Positions 11,544 through 16,060 of a stretch of DNA of 16,060 nucleotides are shown piece by piece. A program made the translations under genes and the position numbers. The stretch comes from an uncultured bacterium (lineage in GTDB: Bacteria > Patescibacteriota > Minisyncoccia > Phycocordibacterales > Phycocordibacteraceae), in contig CALUBY010000010.1 of assembly GCA_943914435.1 (NCBI GenBank), forward strand, positions 1-16,060, read 5' to 3'. Within the stretch, counting starts at the first letter, position 1. Every line of letters begins with the position of its first letter. Below the pieces are notes generated by a model, which had not been told where the DNA came from, searched no databases, and was given only the letters and a program-made list of their open reading frames with translations.

Positions 11544-13199
11544 CTATATTTTCTTGAGCATTGATTCCTCAATGTCCTTGAATGTGCCTCCGACCTTTTT
11601 TCCGGGATTAAAGATATTGGTTGGATCAAAGATCGTTTTAGTCTTTTCAAAGAGTTCTACCATAGTGTCGCCAAAGAGCTGAGGAAGGTACGGAGTGCGG
11701 ATAATACCGTCATTATGTTCCCCGGTGGTGGTGCCACCATAGGCAATTACCAGGTCATACACTCGCGGGGATAGCTCGAGGATAATGTCTCGAACCTTCG
11801 GATCAGAAAGATCCATCAACGGAATGATGTGGAAGTTTCCGTCACCGATGTGACCTGCAATGGTGTAAAGGAGATTGTACTCAGCGAGAAGCGCATTCAG
11901 TTTTGGCAGAAACTCCGGATAGGTGTCGGGTGGCACCACAAAGTCATCGATGAACGGGGCAGCATAGAGTCCTTTTGCGTTTTTGCGCAGCAAGGCGAAA
12001 CTCTCGCGACGTACGCGCCAGTATTTAGAAGCGGCCTTCTCGTCACGCTTGATGCTCATGGTGAGACCAAGAGGCATAAGTGCTGCACGTGCCATCGATG
12101 CTTTTTTGAGTGCTTCTTGGTGCGTGTCTTCTGAGAACTCAGCCATAAGTACCAATTTCGGAACCCCTCCTCGAAGCACCATGCCAACCTCAGGCAAAAA
12201 TGACAGACCAAGCTTTGTGGCTTCAAATATGCCCATCTGGGAAAGCATTTGCGGAAGGAACTTTATAGCAAGCTCAAAGGTGTGGTCGTCGTAGGACTCA
12301 AAACTCTCAGGATTGAACGGAAGGACCTTGTGTACAATCTCCGGGAGAATCTTCAGGTCGTCGAGGAATATCACAAGCATGGACCGGTATCCCTGCTCTT
12401 TTACGAGACGAAGTTTCATCTCGGTGGTGAGCGCAAGGGTTCCCTGTGCACCACATATTAGTTTCGCAAGATTCATAGAGCCGTCTTCCTTCATCACGCT
12501 CCATAGTGCGTAGCCGGCAGAGTTTTTAGACACCTTTGGCTTGGCCTCCATAATCACTTTCTTGTGCTCAATGATGAGAAGACGAAGCTCGCGGTATATG
12601 CGGCCTTCGAGGGTGTTTTTGTCGCAGAGGTGATCAACCTCTTCTTTTGAGCGCTCTTTAAAAAGAGCTCTCGAGCCGTCTGCGAGAATAACCTCAACCT
12701 CCTCAATGTAGTCGTGCGTTTTTCCGTATTCAAGGGTGCGTTCACCTCCGGAGTCATTGTTAACAATGCCGCCCATGGCAGCGATTTCGCGAGAAGCGGG
12801 ATAGGAGGGAAGTATCTGCTTTCCACGCGCAAGGGTGGCTCGTTCAAAATCACGGTAGTACACTCCGGGCTCTGTTATGGCATAGCCGTCTCCAACGCCG
12901 ACAACTCTGTTCATATAGCGGGTAAACACCGCGACAATGGAGTCCGTAAGAGAACCTCCTGACATGCAGGTGCCTGCTGCACGCGCTGTTATGGATACAT
13001 CGACCCCTTCTTTCTTCATTTCGGCGACGGTGCGCACAAGAGTGGCGACATCGTCCGCGTCTTTTGGAAACACGACAAGCTCTGGGGTGCGTTCAAAAAT
13101 ACTCGTGTCACGCGAGAAGGTTTTCAGATTGGCCGCATCATTCACGACATCACCTCGTAGAACTTTTTTGAGCTTTGCTTTGAGTGCAGAGTCTTTCAT
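11544..13199 (-). CDS. FAD-linked 2-hydroxyacid dehydrogenase (GlcD/DLD-like)
   Basis: A 551-residue flavoprotein of the VAO/PCMH family, with an FAD_binding_4 domain (about 38-215) and an FAD-oxidase C-terminal cap (about 270-537). FAD-binding stretches are ARAAGTCMSGGS (72-83) and MGGIVNNDSGG (142-152). The substrate and metal site is marked by GHIGDGNFH (449-457, H450 and H457) and TGEHND (492-497, E494 and H495), as in glycolate, D-lactate and D-2-hydroxyglutarate dehydrogenases. Family members oxidise a 2-hydroxy acid and pass electrons to quinone, cytochrome c or another acceptor. There is no GlcF-like Fe-S domain or partner nearby. D-lactate is the likeliest substrate but this is not fixed by sequence. 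The diiron oxidase gene follows 19 bases downstream. A TATACT box ends 8 bases before the ATG. Confidence 0.93.
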   Translation of the reverse strand: MKDSALKAKLKKVLRGDVVNDAANLKTFSRDTSIFERTPELVVFPKDADDVATLVRTVAEMKKEGVDVSITARAAGTCMSGGSLTDSIVAVFTRYMNRVVGVGDGYAITEPGVYYRDFERATLARGKQILPSYPASREIAAMGGIVNNDSGGERTLEYGKTHDYIEEVEVILADGSRALFKERSKEEVDHLCDKNTLEGRIYRELRLLIIEHKKVIMEAKPKVSKNSAGYALWSVMKEDGSMNLAKLICGAQGTLALTTEMKLRLVKEQGYRSMLVIFLDDLKILPEIVHKVLPFNPESFESYDDHTFELAIKFLPQMLSQMGIFEATKLGLSFLPEVGMVLRGGVPKLVLMAEFSEDTHQEALKKASMARAALMPLGLTMSIKRDEKAASKYWRVRRESFALLRKNAKGLYAAPFIDDFVVPPDTYPEFLPKLNALLAEYNLLYTIAGHIGDGNFHIIPLMDLSDPKVRDIILELSPRVYDLVIAYGGTTTGEHNDGIIRTPYLPQLFGDTMVELFEKTKTIFDPTNIFNPGKKVGGTFKDIEESMLKKI

Positions 13200-13207
13200 T
13201 ACTCAGT

Positions 13208-13213
13208 AGTATA
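13208..13213 (-). promoter_or_regulatory. -10 box of the dehydrogenase-oxidase operon
   Basis: On the minus strand TATACT is followed by 8 bases and then the ATG at 13199. The predicted mRNA has a leader of 0-2 bases and no Shine-Dalgarno site. It lies in the 38-base gap after the GtrA-like gene, so read-through from there is also possible. Confidence 0.55.
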
Positions 13214-13237
13214 CCGCGCCTTTTCGGTGAGACTGTT

Positions 13238-13648
13238 CTAGGGATGGTGGCCAGCAACCTTAAAGTTGAAGTGAAGATTGAAGAGATAATTTCCTATACC
13301 TACAAAACAGGCAACGATAATACGCGCAATGAGATAGTGCATACCAAAGAGGGACACCAAGAATGCTACAGCACCAGTCACCACAGCAGCTCCTCCACAC
13401 GCAATAAGTATGAAATAGAGGTATCCATGGTGTACTTGTCGAGTCGTGCCTTTAAAAACAAACTTCCGGGAAAGCGCGTAATTAAGAGAGACCGCGACAA
13501 GGAACGCACCTGCGGTAGAAATTTGGTACGGTACGCCAAAGAGTTCCGTCACGGCCCACAGAAGTACCAAATCGAACGCAAACGTTGATCCTCCAACGAC
13601 TGCGTACTTCATAAATCGAATGGACGCAGGCCCTCGGAGTCGTTTCAT
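13238..13648 (-). CDS. GtrA-like membrane protein
   Basis: A 136-residue GtrA/DPMS-flippase family protein with four hydrophobic helices (about 12-34, 41-58, 77-101 and 104-124). Typical family landmarks are FMKYAVVGGSTFAFDL (12-27), NYALSRKFVF (56-65) and NYLFNLHFNF (120-129). Relatives are thought to move polyprenyl-linked sugars across the membrane or to assist glycosyltransferases in cell-surface polysaccharide synthesis. No glycosyltransferase gene is visible nearby, so its partner must be elsewhere. It stops with TAG, 38 bases before the dehydrogenase start on the same strand. A TATTAT box ends 7 bases before the ATG, suggesting another nearly leaderless mRNA. It is divergent from the ABC transporter. 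Confidence 0.92.
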   Translation of the reverse strand: MKRLRGPASIRFMKYAVVGGSTFAFDLVLLWAVTELFGVPYQISTAGAFLVAVSLNYALSRKFVFKGTTRQVHHGYLYFILIACGGAAVVTGAVAFLVSLFGMHYLIARIIVACFVGIGNYLFNLHFNFKVAGHHP

Positions 13649-13655
13649 ATCCCCA

Positions 13656-13661
13656 ATAATA
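13656..13661 (-). promoter_or_regulatory. -10 box of near-leaderless GtrA-like gene
   Basis: On the minus strand TATTAT is followed by 7 bases and then the ATG at 13648. No Shine-Dalgarno site is present. It lies back to back with the ABC transporter promoter in a 48-base region. Confidence 0.5.
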
Positions 13662-13678
13662 GCCCAAAAAAGAGCCGA

Positions 13679-13687
13679 TGGTATACT
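13679..13687 (+). promoter_or_regulatory. Extended -10 of ABC exporter operon
   Basis: TG-G-TATACT is a near-consensus extended -10. It ends 9 bases before the ATG at 13697, so the predicted leader is 0-3 bases. No Shine-Dalgarno site is present. Confidence 0.65.
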
Positions 13688-13696
13688 GGCACTATC

Positions 13697-14644
13697 ATGA
13701 CCGAATCAGCCCCTGCGATCCATGTCTCCGAGCTAAAGAAAGTGTATGCAAAGGACGGGAAGAAGGCAGGAACGGAGGCGCTGAAAGGTATATCGCTCTC
13801 CATCCCGAAGGGAACCTTTTATGGATTGCTTGGTCCTAACGGAGCGGGTAAATCAACCCTCATTGGTATTGTGTCGGGCCTAGTAACGAAGTCCGGAGGT
13901 ACGGTAGAAATTGCCGGTATCGACATTGACGCAAACCCGGACCATGCAAAGTCCTACATCGGTCTTGTTCCTCAGGAGTTCAATTTCAATATCTTTGAGA
14001 AAGTTATTGATATCGTTGTTGATCAGGCTGGATACTACGGTATTCCACGCAATCGGGCACTTGAACGAGCCGAAGTGGTACTCAAGGAACTCGGTTTGTG
14101 GGAGAAGAAAGATGCAAAAGCGCAGGCTCTTTCAGGAGGAATGAAGCGCCGCCTTATGATTGCCCGCGCCCTCGTGCACGAGCCGGAAATTCTTCTGCTT
14201 GATGAGCCAACGGCGGGAGTGGATGTTGAGTTGCGACGCGGTATGTGGGATTTCTTGCGTACGCTTTCAAAAAACGGCACGACGATTATCCTTACAACCC
14301 ACTATCTTGAAGAGGTTGAACTCCTCTGCAGTCGCATCGCCATAATCAATAAGGGAGAAATTATTGAAGAGGGAAGCGTAAAAGAGCTCCTCACGAAGCT
14401 GAACATCGTCACGCTGCTTCTTGATACCAAGGAACCAGTTACCCCGGCTCAGATGGCGCTCATGCGTGAGCTAGACATCACCCTCACCGACGAACAAACG
14501 TTGCAGCTTACGCTTAAATCAGGTGACACCGTCAACGATGCCATCCGACTCATGACCAAGATCGGTGTTCAGATACTCAATATTCGAAATAGTGGCAGCC
14601 GCCTTGAAGAAGTGTTTGTGCACCTCATTGATAACGACAAGTAA
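13697..14644 (+). CDS. ABC-2 type exporter, ATP-binding subunit
   Basis: A 315-residue ABC ATPase of the DrrA/YadG/CcmA-like exporter class. Motifs in order: Walker A GPNGAGKST (46-54), Q-loop Q93 in VPQEFN, signature LSGGM (145-149), Walker B LLLDEP (166-171) with E170 as catalytic base, D-loop AGVD (173-176) and H-loop H202. The region after about 230 is the C-terminal extension found in this class. It powers the permease encoded 4 bases downstream, with which it would form a 2+2 complex at the cytoplasmic membrane. The substrate cannot be told; relatives export drugs, lipids or polysaccharides. It is the first gene of a two-gene operon with an extended -10 box just before the start. Confidence 0.96.
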   Translation: MTESAPAIHVSELKKVYAKDGKKAGTEALKGISLSIPKGTFYGLLGPNGAGKSTLIGIVSGLVTKSGGTVEIAGIDIDANPDHAKSYIGLVPQEFNFNIFEKVIDIVVDQAGYYGIPRNRALERAEVVLKELGLWEKKDAKAQALSGGMKRRLMIARALVHEPEILLLDEPTAGVDVELRRGMWDFLRTLSKNGTTIILTTHYLEEVELLCSRIAIINKGEIIEEGSVKELLTKLNIVTLLLDTKEPVTPAQMALMRELDITLTDEQTLQLTLKSGDTVNDAIRLMTKIGVQILNIRNSGSRLEEVFVHLIDNDK

Positions 14645-14648
14645 TACT

Positions 14649-15422
14649 ATGGCTCGCTCACCAATTCTCACGGGATACTACACGATGGTGCGTAAGGATT
14701 TTTTCCGCATCATACGCATTTGGTCCCAAACCCTTCTTCCTCCTGCGGTCACAACCGGATTATACTTCGCCATCTTTGGCGTGTTTATAGGAAGCCAAAT
14801 CGAATCGATTCACGGGTTTCCCTACATTCAGTTTATTGTGCCGGGCATCATCATGATGTCGGTTATTACGAGTGCGTATATGAACACGGTTTCGACGTTC
14901 TACTTCGCTAAGTGGCAGCGCACTATTGATGAACTACTTGTCTCGCCCATGCCTTCGTGGACTGTTATTGCGGGGTTTGTAACAGGGGGACTTATGCGTG
15001 CATTTCTTACCGGAATTGTGGTGGTTGCCGTGGCGCTCTTCTTTACGCACCTGTCACTCTTTTCTATCTTGATTCTCATTGGTGCCGCCTTCTTTACAGC
15101 ACTTCTGTTTTCGCTTCTCGGGCTTATAAACGCGATTTTTGCGAAGTCCTTTGACGCTATCAGCATCGTGCCAACGTTCGTGCTTACGCCACTTACGTAC
15201 CTCGGAGGCGTGTTCTATTCAATCGATCAGTTGCCTGAGTTCTTCCGTACCTTGTCGCTCTTGAACCCTATTCTCTATATGGTGAACGCATTCCGTTATG
15301 GATTCCTTGGTATATCTGATGTGTCGCTCCTACTATCCTTCGGTGTGATGATTTCTCTTACTGCGCTTGCGTTTGTTGTCACCATTCTTCTCTTTAGGAA
15401 TGGCGCAGGTTTGAAGCAGTAA
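14649..15422 (+). CDS. ABC-2 type exporter permease
   Basis: A 257-residue integral membrane protein of the ABC2_membrane family (YadH-like) with about six hydrophobic helices: about 25-48, 58-82, 104-131, 138-162, 170-192 and 229-250. The family-typical block ending LTYLGGVFYSIDQLP (about 185-199) precedes the LLNPILYMVNAFRYG segment (about 206-220). It forms the membrane channel for the ATPase encoded immediately upstream (4-base gap). The start at 14649 is chosen because an upstream in-frame ATG at 14565 would lie inside the ATPase gene. No Shine-Dalgarno site is seen, so it may depend on coupling to the upstream gene. It ends 28 bases before a strong terminator. Confidence 0.95.
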   Translation: MARSPILTGYYTMVRKDFFRIIRIWSQTLLPPAVTTGLYFAIFGVFIGSQIESIHGFPYIQFIVPGIIMMSVITSAYMNTVSTFYFAKWQRTIDELLVSPMPSWTVIAGFVTGGLMRAFLTGIVVVAVALFFTHLSLFSILILIGAAFFTALLFSLLGLINAIFAKSFDAISIVPTFVLTPLTYLGGVFYSIDQLPEFFRTLSLLNPILYMVNAFRYGFLGISDVSLLLSFGVMISLTALAFVVTILLFRNGAGLKQ

Positions 15423-15450
15423 CCATCTCTTCCATACGTATACAAAAAAA

Positions 15451-15475
15451 TATCGCGCAGCAAGGCTGCGCGATA
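15451..15475. terminator. Bidirectional terminator between convergent genes
   Basis: An 11-bp perfect stem (15451-15461 with 15465-15475) has a 3-base loop. A run of six T follows on the right (15478-15483) and seven A precede on the left, so it works in both directions: for the ABC permease (+) and the single-pass protein (-). Confidence 0.93.
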
Positions 15476-15488
15476 GGTTTTTGAGTGG

Positions 15489-15962
15489 TTACTCAGCAGT
15501 GATGCGAGCGACAGGGCTAGGTGGGTCATCGGGTTTAAACGGATCCCGCTTTACCCAGCGGACACGACCGTTGTAGTCCATTACCATGCTTTCGCGTGCG
15601 CCTTCAAGGTCGCCAATGTCAGAGTGCAAAGGACCCCATTCTAATCGATCTTGAAAATCCCAGGTCTCTCGCGGGCCTGCATCTTCTTCAAACCGAAGGA
15701 GTTTCTCTTTACTCTCTCTTATTTCTGCGTCTTTTTGCTGAATAGCGTGATGTTGTGTAGCGAACCACTCGTCAGTGAGAAGGATGGGACTCTCCCTGGA
15801 CGTCTCCTCACTGACTCGGTCGGTGCGATTGATAGGAAAGAAGAAAATCCTGACGCCAAACACCAAAATAAACAGTACGATAAGCGCAATTCTCCAACGC
15901 CAAGAAGAAGGAGAACTGCCTCGCCGTTGTGAGAAGGTACTTCGTCCGTTTCGAGCGCTCAT
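15489..15962 (-). CDS. Single-pass membrane protein, unknown function
   Basis: A 157-residue protein that I do not recognise. A basic, Ser/Arg-rich cytoplasmic N-terminus (1-24) is followed by one hydrophobic helix (about 25-44), so the rest should lie outside the cytoplasm. Residues about 75-95 are rich in alternating Glu, Lys and Arg and could form a short coiled coil. The C-terminal part contains Trp and Asp and ends in a Pro-rich tail. The layout (short basic tail, one helix, coiled coil) recalls divisome or cell-envelope proteins such as FtsB/FtsL-like ones, but nothing specific supports that. The start at 15962 is chosen because AAGGAG lies 9 bases upstream; an earlier in-frame ATG at 16004 overlaps the predicted -10 region. 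Confidence 0.75.
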   Translation of the reverse strand: MSARNGRSTFSQRRGSSPSSWRWRIALIVLFILVFGVRIFFFPINRTDRVSEETSRESPILLTDEWFATQHHAIQQKDAEIRESKEKLLRFEEDAGPRETWDFQDRLEWGPLHSDIGDLEGARESMVMDYNGRVRWVKRDPFKPDDPPSPVARITAE

Positions 15963-15971
15963 GATCCTATT

Positions 15972-15977
15972 CTCCTT
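15972..15977 (-). promoter_or_regulatory. Shine-Dalgarno site deciding the start at 15962
   Basis: AAGGAG on the minus strand lies 9 bases before the ATG at 15962. It is one of only four clear Shine-Dalgarno sites in the window and favours this start over the in-frame ATG at 16004. Confidence 0.75.
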
Positions 15978-16004
15978 GGAATAAGTGAACGTATCCTGTT
16001 CCAT

Positions 16005-16010
16005 TGTATA
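16005..16010 (-). promoter_or_regulatory. Possible -10 box for the gene at 15489-15962
   Basis: TATACA on the minus strand would give a start near 15998 and a leader of about 36 bases that includes the Shine-Dalgarno site. No good -35 is visible. Confidence 0.4.
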
Positions 16011-16060
16011 CGCGTGCGTTCTTTAGAAAAAAGAATTGTATGGGGAGTGGGTATAGAGAC

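Noticed and set aside
1..16060. CRISPR array, tRNA genes, insertion sequences, prophage
   Set aside because: No regularly spaced repeats, no cloverleaf with a T-loop, no transposase or integrase motifs, and no terminal inverted repeats were seen on reading both strands.

Overview
The window looks like a stretch of chromosome from a small-genome bacterium, most probably a Patescibacteria (CPR) member of the Parcubacteria type. This is inferred from gene style and mix: short compact genes, many small unrecognised membrane or soluble proteins, a HisRS of the non-E. coli type, a single-polypeptide helicase-nuclease, and GtrA, DUF1360 and bPH proteins. No rRNA gene is present to prove it. All 20 genes I accept use the standard code, and all stop at TAA (11) or TAG (9), never TGA. 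I see no tRNA, CRISPR array, insertion sequence or prophage.

Left part (1-5740): a small basic protein (-) diverges from a YgjP-type metallopeptidase (+). The 373 bases after it hold no convincing gene, but on the minus strand they carry a promoter, a foldable body and a terminator, so I call a candidate structured RNA. A large UvrD-like helicase fused to an Fe-S RecB-type nuclease follows, then a small acidic protein. A convergent terminator separates these from a membrane-anchored DsbA-like protein that has lost both CxxC cysteines and from a small unknown protein.

Middle part (5742-10672): a hisS-exonuclease operon (-); an isolated GC-rich gene of unknown function with its own promoter, 5' hairpin and terminator (+); an operon of prmC, a two-helix membrane protein and a bPH-domain membrane protein (-); a divergent DUF1360 membrane protein (+); and a glycine-rich RRM RNA-binding protein (-).

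Right part (10826-15962): the most interesting locus. A GlcD/D-lactate-dehydrogenase-like flavoprotein is followed 19 bases later by a diiron oxidase of the alternative oxidase family, closest by motif to the plastid/cyanobacterial terminal oxidase (PTOX) branch, with all six iron ligands present. Together they could form a two-protein electron route from a 2-hydroxy acid through quinol to oxygen. Upstream are a GtrA-like membrane protein, a divergent two-gene ABC-2 exporter (+), and a single-pass membrane protein (-).

Two start styles coexist. Nine genes have a -10 box ending 6-9 bases before the ATG and no Shine-Dalgarno site, as expected for leaderless or nearly leaderless mRNAs. Four genes (starts at 201, 5666, 7722 and 15962) have leaders with a clear Shine-Dalgarno site.
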